A stretch of 64,000 nucleotides of DNA from Novosphingobium sp. ERN07 (GCF_012641335.1 NZ_JABAID010000006.1:172994-236993); one strand, 5' to 3'; positions 36,110-45,091 are shown, numbered from the stretch's first letter. A program made the numbers and translations. Notes: generated by a model not told the origin, from the letters alone.

Positions 36110-36445
36110 ATGAAGCCGACCGACCTGACCGAACTGAAAAGTAACGCCAACCGCATGGCCGGGCGGCTGCGGCTGATGAGCCATCCGGAACGCCTGCTGA
36201 TGTTGTGCCGGATGGATGAGGGTGAGGTTTCGGTGACGGAACTGGTGGAACTTACCGGGCTTTCGCAATCGGCGGTATCGCAGCATCTTGCGCTGCTGCG
36301 CGAAGAAGAGGTCGTGACGACCAGAGGCGAGGCGCAGACGCGCTATTACAGCCTGAAAGACCCCATCGTGCGCGGCATCATCCACGCGATGTGCGAACTT
36401 TGCGCCGAATATGGAGCCGGAACAACGGTGGCCGCAAAGGCGTAA
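36110..36445 (+). CDS. ArsR-family regulator, BigR/SqrR-like persulfide sensor
   Basis: 111 residues, winged helix. LSQSAVSQHLALLREEEVV is the recognition region. Cysteines at 33 (LMLCRMDEGE) and 95/98 (AMCELCAEY) are spaced like the two redox cysteines of BigR and SqrR, which form a tetrasulfide link and release DNA when persulfide is present. It should repress the surrounding sulfide genes through the palindrome at 35583. No metal-binding ArsR motif (CVC) is present. Confidence 0.88.
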   Translation: MKPTDLTELKSNANRMAGRLRLMSHPERLLMLCRMDEGEVSVTELVELTGLSQSAVSQHLALLREEEVVTTRGEAQTRYYSLKDPIVRGIIHAMCELCAEYGAGTTVAAKA

Positions 36446-36447
36446 GG

Positions 36448-37560
36448 TCAAGAGGTGGCGGGGTTGCCGAACAGGCATTCGTTGTCGATTTCGTCCAGCG
36501 TGCGGCAACCCGCAAGCGCCATCGCCAGTTCGAATTCGGCGCGCAATACCCGCAAGGCATGGGCGACGCCCAATGCGCCTGCCGTGGCAAGTGCATGGAG
36601 GATCGGGCGCCCCACCATTACCGCACTTGCCCCCAATGCCATCACACGCAGCACATCGGTGCCGCGCCGCACGCCGCCATCCATCAGGACCGGAACTTGC
36701 CCATTAACGCTGCGCGCAATGGCAGGCAGCAGGTCAATGGCCGCTGGCACGCCGTCTAGCGTGCGCCCGCCGTGATTGGATACGATCAGGCCGTCGATGC
36801 CGCAATCCAGCGCGCGGCGGGCGTCTTCAGGATCGACGATGCCTTTGAGCAGGATGGGGAGGCGCGTGAGGCTGCGCAGCCACGCTATGTCCTGCCAGTC
36901 GGGCGCGCTTTCCAGCAGCGGGGTGCCGAACAGCAGTGCGCCTTCCGGGCTGGGCGGCGGAGTGCGCATTCCTTCGAGATTTACCGCGCGGATATGGGGC
37001 GGGAAGGCAAAGCCCGCGCGGGCTTCGGCATTGCGCACGCCGTTGACGGGAGCATCCACGGTGACAACGAGCGCGCGATAGCCCGCCGCCTCTGCCCGCG
37101 CGACAAGGCGTTGGGTGAAGGCGCGGTCGGGCTGGATATAGAGCTGGAACCACGGCGCACCGGGCGCAGCGGCGGAAATCTGTTCGATTGGTTGGCTGGC
37201 TTGCGTGCTGACGACCAGCGTGCTTCCGGTGGCCGCAGCGGCAAGCGCGGTGGCTGCTTCGCCATCAGGGTGGACAAGGCCGTGGAACGCCATCGGCGCG
37301 ATCAGGATCGGCGCGGCCATGTCACAGCCGAATAGGCTTAGCGCCGTCGATGCGCCACACATCGGGCGCAGCACGCGCGTGCGCAGAGGCAGGCGGGTGA
37401 AAGCGGCGACATTTTCGCGCAAGGTCCATTCATCGCCTGCGCCGCCGTTGATATAGGCCCACGCGCCGGGTTCGACCCGCGCCTGCGCATAGGCTTCGTA
37501 ATCGCTGAGCGAGGCGATCTGCGGGGGAATGTGCGCTAGTGGAGGCAGAAGGCCGGTCAT
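36448..37560 (-). CDS. FMN-dependent alpha-hydroxy-acid dehydrogenase (lactate/glycolate oxidase family)
   Basis: 370 residues, TIM barrel. AYINGGAGDEWTLREN, the catalytic His in VSNHGGRTLDGVPA, and the FMN-phosphate loops LMDGGVRRGTDVLR and GASAVMVGRPIL define the family. Substrate (L-lactate, mandelate, glycolate or other) is not clear. ATG 37560 overlaps the apbE stop by four bases, so this cytosolic flavoenzyme is the last gene of the PepSY/flavinylation operon, which is unusual. A convergent regulator gene ends 2 bp away. Confidence 0.88.
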   Translation of the reverse strand: MTGLLPPLAHIPPQIASLSDYEAYAQARVEPGAWAYINGGAGDEWTLRENVAAFTRLPLRTRVLRPMCGASTALSLFGCDMAAPILIAPMAFHGLVHPDGEAATALAAAATGSTLVVSTQASQPIEQISAAAPGAPWFQLYIQPDRAFTQRLVARAEAAGYRALVVTVDAPVNGVRNAEARAGFAFPPHIRAVNLEGMRTPPPSPEGALLFGTPLLESAPDWQDIAWLRSLTRLPILLKGIVDPEDARRALDCGIDGLIVSNHGGRTLDGVPAAIDLLPAIARSVNGQVPVLMDGGVRRGTDVLRVMALGASAVMVGRPILHALATAGALGVAHALRVLRAEFELAMALAGCRTLDEIDNECLFGNPATS

Positions 37561-38543
37561 AGCATCGCCCGTAAAGCAGGGCTGAGCCATTCTGCGCCGG
37601 ATCGCAGCACGATGCGCGCGGCAAGGTCATGCCGAATGGCGAGCATCTGCGCATCCGGCAATGCAACAACGCTGAGCGCCGTCGCCCAGGCATCGGCTTC
37701 CATGCACTGCTGGTGGATCACGCTGACGGCCGTGGTAGCGTGAATGGCAGGGCGTCCGCTGCGTGGATCGAGCGTATGGGCACCGCGCAGATAATCGCCC
37801 GACGTGGCGACGGAAAGCTGGTGCAGCGCGACGCGCAACGGCGCAAGTGCAAGGCCGGGCGGGCATTCCAGATCGACCCACCACGGATCGCCATCGGGCC
37901 GTATCCCGCGCCCGGTGCATTCCCCACCGATGTTTACAAGCGCGTGGACAAGGCCAAAGTGGCCAAGCAGATCGGCTACGGCGTCGGCGGCATAGCCTTT
38001 GGCGATGCCCGAAAGATCGAGCCATAGGCCGCCGGGTTGGTGCAGCATGGCCGTGTCTGGCGCGAAGGCCAGCTTGTGCCAGCCTGACAGGCGCAGCGCT
38101 TCGGCAATGGCGGTTTCGTCCGGTTCACCTGTTGCGGGACGCGGGCCAAGGCTCCAGATATCGGTCAACCGGCCTTGCGCCGGGTCGAACGCGCCCTCGC
38201 TATGGCGCGCAATGCCGAGCGCGCAGACCATTACTGTCGCGAAATCCAGTGGAAGCGCCACTGCACTTTGCGCAGCAGCGTTATTGTATCGTGAGAGGTC
38301 GGAGTCCGCTTCCCAGTGGCTCATTTCGCGCACGATGCCGTCAAGCCGTGCGTCAATGCGGGCTTGAAGATCGGCAGCCGTGATATTGGTACCGGCGGGC
38401 AGGGCGGCCTGCACTTGCCATGTCGTGCCCATCGTTTGCCCGCTGATCCTGCAAAGCGGCGCTGCGGGATCGAATCCCCGCAGTGCCGCTGCATCGATAT
38501 CGGTCGGCACCGCGATGCGCGGTGCCGGGGCCATGTCGATCAC
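37557..38543 (-). CDS. apbE: FAD:protein FMN transferase (ApbE)
   Basis: 328 residues. GQTMGTTWQVQA, MSHWEADSDLSRYN, DLSGIAKGYAADAV, NIGGECTGRG and the metal-binding HTLDPRSGRP are standard ApbE motifs. The enzyme links FMN to a threonine or serine in target proteins outside the cytosol. No signal peptide is evident from the GTG start at 38543 (GTGA overlap with the DUF4198 stop). Likely target: the DUF2271 protein two genes upstream, which has an SGAT site. Confidence 0.93.
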   Translation of the reverse strand: MIDMAPAPRIAVPTDIDAAALRGFDPAAPLCRISGQTMGTTWQVQAALPAGTNITAADLQARIDARLDGIVREMSHWEADSDLSRYNNAAAQSAVALPLDFATVMVCALGIARHSEGAFDPAQGRLTDIWSLGPRPATGEPDETAIAEALRLSGWHKLAFAPDTAMLHQPGGLWLDLSGIAKGYAADAVADLLGHFGLVHALVNIGGECTGRGIRPDGDPWWVDLECPPGLALAPLRVALHQLSVATSGDYLRGAHTLDPRSGRPAIHATTAVSVIHQQCMEADAWATALSVVALPDAQMLAIRHDLAARIVLRSGAEWLSPALRAML

Positions 38544-39535
38544 GGAGCAAGCACTTCCAGAGTAGCAGTGTAGCTCATGCGGCGCTTGGCGGCCTTGGGG
38601 TTGGATGGTTTTTCATCTGTAAGGCTGGCATTCAGCCAATAGAAGCCTGCGCCCGGCCAGTTAACAGTGAGCAGGCCTTGCGCATCGGTCTTGAGCTTCT
38701 GCGTTTGATCCCTTTCCTTATAGCGGCGGCCGCCGGGGATCACTTCCACTTCAAGCCCCGCAGCGGGCTTGCCATCGACAAGGAAGCGGAACTGGCCGGG
38801 TTCGTTCGACACGAGATCGGTGGGCAGCGTTACTGGCACGAATTCCAGCCCCTTGCCCGTGGGCTTGAGCAGGGCATCGCTGGGTTCGCCTGCCGTCACG
38901 AAGAATTCGTTACGGCCGACCGTTTCGGTAAGGGCAAGATCGGTTGCGCCAGCGGGGATTTCATCGACAGTGGCGACGATGTGGCTGGGATCGATCTGCG
39001 GGCGTCCACTCGGAGCGCCAGCGGGGCCGCCTGCACCGGAGCCGCCTGCACCGGGGCCACCTGCGCCGGGAGCGCCAGCAGGCGCGCCGGGAGGAGGCAT
39101 CATGCCCTGACCGGCAGGCGGTGCGCCCGGAGCAGCACCGGGTGCAGGGGCGGGAGCAGGTGCTGGGCCACGACGACGACCGACCATCCACGGTTCGCCA
39201 TTCACCTTGAACGTGCCGCCGATGCCGTTGTTTTCCATACCGATGCGCCATGTGCCGGGCTTGTCGATCTTCACGTCGAACGTGGAGCGATAGCGCCCGC
39301 GCGAGGCATTTTCGACTTTGCCCATCGAACCATCGGGTGCCCATACCTTGACGTTTTCAGCCGGAAGCGGCTGGTGGTTCGGTTCGAACGGCGCGGTGGA
39401 TGCGCCCATGTCCACTGTCACGCTCTGCACGGTATCGGACAGCACGGTGGTGGAGGGCAGGAGCCAGGCATTGTGCGCGGCTGCGGGAGCAGCGATGCCT
39501 GCGACGGCTGCAAGCAGGAAGAACTTGGCGGTCAT
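38540..39535 (-). CDS. DUF4198 periplasmic protein with Ala/Gly/Pro-rich insert
   Basis: 331 residues. Signal peptide MTAKFFLLAAVAGIAAPAAA, mature start HNAWLLPS, an N-terminal beta domain (about 21-125), a low-complexity Pro/Ala/Gly insert (about 128-190), and a C-terminal immunoglobulin-like domain with the family pattern GKPAAGLEVEVIPGG. DUF4198 proteins are periplasmic and often occur near TonB receptors and metal uptake genes; their role is unknown. ATG 39535 is supported by the signal peptide. It is 23 nt downstream of the DUF2271 gene. Confidence 0.85.
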   Translation of the reverse strand: MTAKFFLLAAVAGIAAPAAAHNAWLLPSTTVLSDTVQSVTVDMGASTAPFEPNHQPLPAENVKVWAPDGSMGKVENASRGRYRSTFDVKIDKPGTWRIGMENNGIGGTFKVNGEPWMVGRRRGPAPAPAPAPGAAPGAPPAGQGMMPPPGAPAGAPGAGGPGAGGSGAGGPAGAPSGRPQIDPSHIVATVDEIPAGATDLALTETVGRNEFFVTAGEPSDALLKPTGKGLEFVPVTLPTDLVSNEPGQFRFLVDGKPAAGLEVEVIPGGRRYKERDQTQKLKTDAQGLLTVNWPGAGFYWLNASLTDEKPSNPKAAKRRMSYTATLEVLAP

Positions 39536-39558
39536 GGATGAACCTTTCAGCTTGAAAA

Positions 39559-40041
39559 TCAGCGGGCGGAGATGACGATGGCGCTCAGTTCGGACTTGCC
39601 GCTGGCTTTGCCATTTGCGGCAGGAATGGTGAGCGGCTGCGAAACCAGTTCGCGCCCGCCATCTTCGCGCGCGGCCTCTACGTGGAGCGTGTAGGCACCG
39701 GGTTTGATGTTCGCGGGGATGGGGATGCGGTGTGCGCCGGGCGCGCGGGTTGCGCCGCTCACGCCATTGGCGGGCAGCTTCAGGCTGCGGCCACCCTTGC
39801 GCCACCATGTGCGCAGGTCTGCCAGCCACTTGGTGCCCGGCTCGTTACCCACCTTGTCGACATCGTACCATACAGCCAGCGTCCGCGCCGCGCCGCCACC
39901 GACAGGTTCGATCCATGCGGCAAGGTAGGGCACATGGTATTCCGAAACCGCGATGCGCGGGATCGTGACGGTGATCGTCCCGGCTGAAGCGGCGGTCGGG
40001 GCGGCGATCACGCCCGCAGCAAGGATCAGGCTTTTCTTCAT
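39559..40041 (-). CDS. DUF2271 periplasmic protein with flavinylation motif
   Basis: 160 residues. Signal peptide MKKSLILAAGVIAAPTAASA, then a beta domain with HVPYLAAWIEP and WWRKGGRSLKLPANGVSGATR. SGAT at 95-98 matches the [ST]GA[ST] site at which ApbE attaches FMN; Thr98 would be the acceptor. DUF2271 proteins are known candidates for flavinylated carriers linked to PepSY proteins. It would carry electrons in the periplasm between the PepSY protein and a ferric substrate. The last step is inference. Confidence 0.87.
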   Translation of the reverse strand: MKKSLILAAGVIAAPTAASAGTITVTIPRIAVSEYHVPYLAAWIEPVGGGAARTLAVWYDVDKVGNEPGTKWLADLRTWWRKGGRSLKLPANGVSGATRAPGAHRIPIPANIKPGAYTLHVEAAREDGGRELVSQPLTIPAANGKASGKSELSAIVISAR

Positions 40042-40065
40042 AAGGCTTTGTCCAATCTTACGAAT

Positions 40066-40806
40066 TCATGCGTGCATGAAAAACAGGATGATGATCAGCG
40101 GAATCGCCGTGCCAAGGCCCACAAGTGGCCATGTGGTGGTGCGGTTCTTTGCGTGGAGTTGCAGCAGGAGCAGGCCCGTGAACGTGAACACCACACAGGC
40201 GACCGCCAGCACATCGATGAACCAGAACCATGCCACGCCGGTGTTGCGGCCCTTGTGCAGGTCGTTGAAAAACGAGATCCAGCCGCGATTGGTCTTTTCC
40301 GCCTCTACGTTGCCGGTGGCGCGATCAATGCTGACCCAAGCATCGCGACCGGGACCGGGCACCGCGACATAGACTTCGGCGTCAGACCACTCCGCCGCAA
40401 CGCCGTGCGCCTTCACGCCCACGAGGCGCTGCACCTCGTCTGCAATGGGTGCAGGCAGCGGTTTGGCATCGGTGGCGGCGGCAGAGGCAGGGCCGTCCTC
40501 AAGCGTTTTGAGCGAGGCTGCGGGCAGTTGCGCCTGCGCGGTTTCCACCTTGGGTTCTGCCCCGATTGTGGCGGCATGATTGAGCGTGAGGCCCGTGACC
40601 GAGAACACGAACATCGCGGTGAGCGAAACGGCGGCGCTGATCCAGTGCCATGCGTGGAGCTGCTTGAGCCAGAACTGGCGCGATGACTTTGCTTTGCGGC
40701 GCGCGGCCTTTGCGGCGGTGGCGTTTGCGTTGGCTGGGGATCGATCGCGCGGATTTAGAGCGCGCGGCGTGTCATCCGCGCGGCTTCCCGCATCCGTTCG
40801 TTCCAT
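40066..40806 (-). CDS. PepSY-domain membrane protein
   Basis: 246 residues. A charged cytosolic N-terminus (about 1-48), a membrane helix with LKQLHAWHWISAAVSLTAMF (His pair typical of b-haem PepSY_TM proteins), a periplasmic PepSY domain (about 80-170) and two C-terminal helices with DVLAVACVVFTFTGLLLL and a hydrophobic end. It probably moves electrons across the inner membrane to DUF2271. First gene of the operon. The start ATG 40806 is chosen over 40902, which would add 32 residues of no known kind. A Fur-like box lies 66 nt upstream. Confidence 0.85.
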   Translation of the reverse strand: MERTDAGSRADDTPRALNPRDRSPANANATAAKAARRKAKSSRQFWLKQLHAWHWISAAVSLTAMFVFSVTGLTLNHAATIGAEPKVETAQAQLPAASLKTLEDGPASAAATDAKPLPAPIADEVQRLVGVKAHGVAAEWSDAEVYVAVPGPGRDAWVSIDRATGNVEAEKTNRGWISFFNDLHKGRNTGVAWFWFIDVLAVACVVFTFTGLLLLQLHAKNRTTTWPLVGLGTAIPLIIILFFMHA

Positions 40807-40871
40807 AACGTCCAAAGCAAGGCCTCCCGGTATCTTCGCTGCCCCATTCGATGCGCCGCATATCCCCTTAA

Positions 40872-40886
40872 TGCGAACGATGCGCA
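40872..40886. promoter_or_regulatory. Fur-like box upstream of PepSY-apbE operon
   Basis: TGCGA-ACGAT-GCGCA, one mismatch from the TGCGA-N5-TCGCA pattern, 66 nt before the PepSY start on the minus strand. Confidence 0.45.
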
Positions 40887-41022
40887 AGAGCGAAATGTAC
40901 AATAAATTGTCGCAGTGCTGTGAAAATGCCGGAAAATCCGGTGTTTTAGGGGGAAGTCGCCACCCCCAAAGCGCAAACCTTTCGTGAATTATGAATGAAA
41001 CTCAATGTGGTTACGTTGACAA

Positions 41023-41037
41023 TGCGAGTGATTCGCA
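41023..41037. promoter_or_regulatory. Fur-like box upstream of catecholate receptor
   Basis: TGCGA-GTGAT-TCGCA, a perfect 5-bp inverted repeat with 5-nt spacer, 51 nt before the receptor ATG. It is the best of the four similar sites in the window. Confidence 0.65.
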
Positions 41038-41088
41038 ATAGCGGGCCTCCCGCAGATCGAAACCTTCCATTCACGATCGGGGGAATAC

Positions 41089-43485
41089 ATGACCAAATCG
41101 AGATCAGTGCCGTCTTTCCTGGCGCTTAGCTGCGTAGGGGCGATGACCTTTACCGGCCCAGCGCAGGCGCAGGAGGCCAGCGAAGGCCAGCGCCTTGGCG
41201 GTATGACGGTGACCGATACGGCGATTGAGGAGCCGCAGGTCAAGGTGGAGCGTGCCGCATCGCCCAAGTATACTGCGCCGCTGCTCGACACGCCGCAGAC
41301 GATCACGGTGATCTCGTCCAAATCGATCCAGCAGCAGAACCTGCTGACGCTGCGCGATGTGCTTCAGACGGTGCCGGGCATCACGTTTGGCGCGGGCGAG
41401 GGTGGCTTCGGCTATGGCGACCGCATCATCCTGCGCGGGCAGGATGCCAAGAACGACGTGACCATCGATGGCGTGCGCAGTTCCGCTTTCCAGAATCGCA
41501 ACGAGACGTACAATATTGAACAGATCGAAGTGTCCAACGGTGCCAATTCCGTATTCAACGGCGGCGGTTCGGTGGCGGGTAACATCAATCTCGTCACCAA
41601 AAAGCCGCTGGCCAACGATCAGAGCGTGATCAGCGCTGCCGTTGGCACCGACAACTATTATCGCGCCACTGTAGATATCAACCGCCGCGTGACCGATCTG
41701 ATCGCGGTGCGCCTGAACGCGGTCTATCATGAAAATGATGTGCCCGGTCGCGATGTGGAATTCTACAAGCGCTGGGGCGTGGCACCATCGATCACGATTG
41801 GTGTGGACAGCCCGACCAGCCTGACGCTGCAGTATGAACACCTAAACGACGAGGCCATGCCGCAGTACGGCTTGCGCTATTACGCCAACCTTGGCGGCTT
41901 CCTTTCAGACTTCGACCGCAGCGGGTATTATGGCTTTGCCAATCTTGACAAGCAGAATTCGAAGACCAACGCAGTGCAGGCGATCTTCAGCCACGAACTG
42001 GGTGAAGGGGTGAGCATCCGCAACCTGACGCGGTACGAACATATCGCGCAGGACACCGTAACCAGCCAGCCCACCGGCACGTTCTGCCTTGCGTCCACCG
42101 GCCTTCAACCCGGAACGTTCGCGGTGCCTTCGGTCGAAGCGGCGTGCCCGGCTACGATTCCTGCGGGGTATTACCTGCCCACCGGCGGGCGTGGTGTGCA
42201 GCGCTTCATCAACAACAGCACGTTCTACGATCAGCTTGATCTGACGGCCAACTTCTCGACCGGGGGCATCGAACACTCGCTGGTCATCGGCGGTTCGGCG
42301 CTGTGGGAGGAGTTCGATCAGACCCAGGGCAACCTGCCGCGCAATGCCGATGGCACGACGCCGACCTTCGCCCTCGTCAACATCGCCAATCCCGGTGAAG
42401 TGGTGCAGGGGCCTGACGGTTTCACTTATGGCAGCAATGTCTACACTGGCCCGGTCAATTTCATCTTGAGCAGCAAGAACCGGGGCAAGCGCCGAGCGAT
42501 CTCGGCCTACGCGTTCGATACGATGAAGTTTGGCGATATGTTCGAGCTGACCGGCGGCGTGCGCTATGAAAACGTGCGCGGTTCCAACCGCACGGTGTCC
42601 TATGCCACGACCGGCGCTACGCTGGGCCAGATCAGCGGCACGACCGGGCCGTTCGAGGACGAGAACAACCTGTTCTCCTACCGCATCGGTGCCGTGTTCA
42701 AGCCGACGCCGGATACCAGCCTCTATATTGCGACCGGCACGTCGAAGAACCCTTCGCAGACGGCGGTTGACGGTTCATGCGCTGTCGCCACCTGCAACCT
42801 TGCGCCCGAAACGACCAAGAATTATGAAGTAGGCGCAAAGGCCGATCTCTTCGACAAGAAGCTGCTGGTGACGCTGGCATGGTTCCGCAACGAACGTGAC
42901 AGCATTCGCGTGCCGTCGGGCGATCCTACGGTTGTCGAACAGCGGCTGGACGGGAACCAGCGCGTGCAGGGTATTTCGTTCGGCGCATCGGGCAATATTA
43001 CCGAAAACTGGACGATCTCGGCCAACTACATGTATCTGGATGCCAAGATCCAGCAGGGCGTATCGGACTTCTGCCTTGCCAATCCGGGCACGGCATGCGG
43101 CACATCGGCAGCATTCCCCAATCCCACGGGTGGCACGCAACTGACCAACACGCCTGAGCATTCGGGCAGCCTGTTCACCACCTATCGCTTCGGCTTCGGG
43201 TTGGAACTGGGATATGGCGTGACCTATCAGGGCAAGTTCCTGCTCAATTCGCCCACGCTGGCACTACTCACGGCGGGCACTTATGTGCCCTATTACGTGC
43301 CGAGCTATACGATCCACCGCTTCATGGCATCGTACCCGATCACCGACCGCCTGATGGCGCAGGTGAACGTGCAGAACTTCACCAACGAGAAGTATGTCAC
43401 GACCGTGCGCAATGCCTTGGGCGGAAGCTGGGCGCAGCCCGCGCCGACGCGCTCTGCGGTGTTCAGCCTGAACTACAGCTTTTGA
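41089..43485 (+). CDS. TonB-dependent siderophore receptor, Fiu/catecholate type
   Basis: 798 residues. Signal peptide ends near PAQAQ (about 28). The plug has LLDTPQTITVISSKSI, LRDVLQTVPGITFGAGEGG and IILRGQDAKNDVTIDGVR, typical of the Fiu/PiuA catecholate group; the barrel ends SLNYSF. A TonB gene and a PiuC-type dioxygenase follow, as in known fiu/piuA-piuC loci. Import of ferric catecholates is therefore the best guess. A Fur-like box is upstream and a terminator follows. Confidence 0.9.
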   Translation: MTKSRSVPSFLALSCVGAMTFTGPAQAQEASEGQRLGGMTVTDTAIEEPQVKVERAASPKYTAPLLDTPQTITVISSKSIQQQNLLTLRDVLQTVPGITFGAGEGGFGYGDRIILRGQDAKNDVTIDGVRSSAFQNRNETYNIEQIEVSNGANSVFNGGGSVAGNINLVTKKPLANDQSVISAAVGTDNYYRATVDINRRVTDLIAVRLNAVYHENDVPGRDVEFYKRWGVAPSITIGVDSPTSLTLQYEHLNDEAMPQYGLRYYANLGGFLSDFDRSGYYGFANLDKQNSKTNAVQAIFSHELGEGVSIRNLTRYEHIAQDTVTSQPTGTFCLASTGLQPGTFAVPSVEAACPATIPAGYYLPTGGRGVQRFINNSTFYDQLDLTANFSTGGIEHSLVIGGSALWEEFDQTQGNLPRNADGTTPTFALVNIANPGEVVQGPDGFTYGSNVYTGPVNFILSSKNRGKRRAISAYAFDTMKFGDMFELTGGVRYENVRGSNRTVSYATTGATLGQISGTTGPFEDENNLFSYRIGAVFKPTPDTSLYIATGTSKNPSQTAVDGSCAVATCNLAPETTKNYEVGAKADLFDKKLLVTLAWFRNERDSIRVPSGDPTVVEQRLDGNQRVQGISFGASGNITENWTISANYMYLDAKIQQGVSDFCLANPGTACGTSAAFPNPTGGTQLTNTPEHSGSLFTTYRFGFGLELGYGVTYQGKFLLNSPTLALLTAGTYVPYYVPSYTIHRFMASYPITDRLMAQVNVQNFTNEKYVTTVRNALGGSWAQPAPTRSAVFSLNYSF

Positions 43486-43500
43486 TCTGAAATGAGGTGA

Positions 43501-43545
43501 TGTCAGGCCGCTTCGCCAAAAATGGGGCGGCCTGACACATTTTTG
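43501..43545 (+). terminator. Rho-independent terminator after receptor
   Basis: TGTCAGGCCGC (43501-43511) pairs perfectly with GCGGCCTGACA (43527-43537), 15-nt loop, followed by CATTTTTG. It lies 16 nt past the receptor stop. Confidence 0.85.
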
Positions 43546-43565
43546 ATCACGGTCATTTTAAATAA

Positions 43566-43580
43566 TGCGAATCTATTGCA
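43566..43580. promoter_or_regulatory. Fur-like box upstream of tonB-piuC
   Basis: TGCGA-ATCTA-TTGCA, one mismatch from the shared pattern, 45 nt before the TonB ATG at 43625. A second half-matching site (TGACAGTGATTCGCA) ends at 43611. Confidence 0.5.
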
Positions 43581-43624
43581 AAAGCGCTCTTGCATTTGAC
43601 AGTGATTCGCAGTTGGAGTGCGGC

Positions 43625-44395
43625 ATGTTCCTTGAACGAGATGATTTCGTGATTGCGGACGAGCAGAGCGAGTGCGCCGCATATCCATCGCGTGGTTCGG
43701 TTGCGCCGGTCGCTTCGGGACTGGCTGTCGATACCCCGTCGGGCGGGCGATATGGTGAAGGGCGCAAATCCAGCTTGCCCGGCGTCGCCTTGGCCGTCGC
43801 GGTTCATCTTGCGATTGTGCCAGTTCTGCTAGGGCTGAGATATCAGGCCGTGGCCAAGCAGGAAGACCGGTTCGTTGCGGTGAACCTCACGCCGCCCCCA
43901 CCGCCGCCCCCTGCATCCACGCCTGACAAGCTGCAGCAGCAGAAGCTGGAAACGCGCATCACGCCGCCGCCTGTGCCGCTGATGATCCCGGTGTCGCAGC
44001 CCATGCCGGTTCCAGTGGCCGATCCCGTGCCGGTATCGCAACCTGTTGCAGTGTCGGCCCCGCCTGCGCCGCCCACACCGCCAGCGCCGGTTGCCGCACC
44101 ATCCACGATTACGTCGGATTCGCTCGGCACACGCATGGTTGCTGGCCAACCGCCGCGCTATCCGGTGGAAAGCCGTCGCCGCAAGGAACAGGGCACCGTC
44201 GAACTTCTGCTCGTGCTGGGCATCGATGGCGCGGTTGAGGCGATATCGGTCGTCAGGAGCAGCGGCTTTGCCCGGCTTGATGATGCAGCGCTTTCTGCCG
44301 TGCGCCGCTGGCGTTGGCAGCCCACCACGCGTGGGGGAGCGGCGGTAAAGGTCAAAGGCGTGGTCGAAATTCCCTTCGTTCTACAATCAGCCTGA
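43625..44395 (+). CDS. tonB: TonB energy transducer
   Basis: 256 residues. A cytosolic N-terminus of about 55 residues, one membrane helix (GVALAVAVHLAIVPVLLGL), a proline-rich spacer (about 92-160) and a C-terminal TonB domain with PPRYPVESRRRKEQGTVEL, GFARLDDAALSAVRRWRW and a final IPFVLQS. It passes proton-motive energy from ExbBD to outer-membrane receptors, probably the one next to it. ATG 43625 has GGAG 7 nt upstream; a longer frame from 43565 would begin inside the Fur-like box. Confidence 0.92.
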   Translation: MFLERDDFVIADEQSECAAYPSRGSVAPVASGLAVDTPSGGRYGEGRKSSLPGVALAVAVHLAIVPVLLGLRYQAVAKQEDRFVAVNLTPPPPPPPASTPDKLQQQKLETRITPPPVPLMIPVSQPMPVPVADPVPVSQPVAVSAPPAPPTPPAPVAAPSTITSDSLGTRMVAGQPPRYPVESRRRKEQGTVELLLVLGIDGAVEAISVVRSSGFARLDDAALSAVRRWRWQPTTRGGAAVKVKGVVEIPFVLQSA

Positions 44396-44404
44396 CGATT
44401 TTCG

Positions 44405-45088
44405 ATGCTGCTGCCCATTCCCGCTCTGTTGCGGCCCGAAGACGTTACTGCGCTTCGCGCGCTGATCGATGCCGCCGATTGGGAAGATGGCAATGCCACC
44501 AGTGGCCATCAGGCGCGGTTGGTGAAGCACAATCTGCAATTGCCGGAAGATTGTGAAGCCGCGCGCGATGCCGGGCAGATCGTACTGGCAGCGCTTTCGG
44601 GCAACCCGCTGTTTATCGCCGCTGCGCTGCCGCTGCGCATCTATCCGCCGATGTTCAACAGCTACGCCGGTGGGCAGACCTATGGCCTTCATGTTGACAA
44701 TGCGATGCGTCTGCGGGCCGGAACCGATTTTCGGGTCCGCTGTGATCTGTCGATGACGGTCTTCCTTGAAGACCCGGCAGCCTACGATGGCGGCGAACTG
44801 ACCATCGAAACGCGCTTTGGCGCACAGACGGTCAAGCTGGCGGCGGGGGATGCCGTGCTTTATCCGTCGTCGTCCTTGCACATGGTGCAGCCCGTTACGC
44901 GCGGACGCCGCGTGGCCAGCTTTTTCTGGATCCAGTCGATGGTGCGTGATGACGCCGCGCGCGATACGCTGTTCGAACTGGACCAGTCCATCCAGACCCT
45001 TGCGGCGCAGGTGGGGCAGGGTGACCCGGCGATTGTTCGTCTGACCGGGGTCTACCACAATCTCCTGCGCCAGTGGGCCGAAGCTTGA
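44405..45088 (+). CDS. piuC: PKHD-type Fe(II)/2-oxoglutarate hydroxylase PiuC (YbiX)
   Basis: 227 residues. The iron ligands are His96, Asp98 ([10 protein letters not shown]) and His159 ([10 protein letters not shown]), with the 2-oxoglutarate Arg near 169 ([11 protein letters not shown]). This is the PiuC/YbiX family, regularly linked to Fiu/PiuA receptors and needed for uptake or processing of some catecholate siderophores; the true substrate is unknown. It starts 9 nt after tonB. Confidence 0.92.
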   Translation: MLLPIPALLRPEDVTALRALIDAADWEDGNATSGHQARLVKHNLQLPEDCEAARDAGQIVLAALSGNPLFIAAALPLRIYPPMFNSYAGGQTYGLHVDNAMRLRAGTDFRVRCDLSMTVFLEDPAAYDGGELTIETRFGAQTVKLAAGDAVLYPSSSLHMVQPVTRGRRVASFFWIQSMVRDDAARDTLFELDQSIQTLAAQVGQGDPAIVRLTGVYHNLLRQWAEA

Positions 45089-45091
45089 GCG

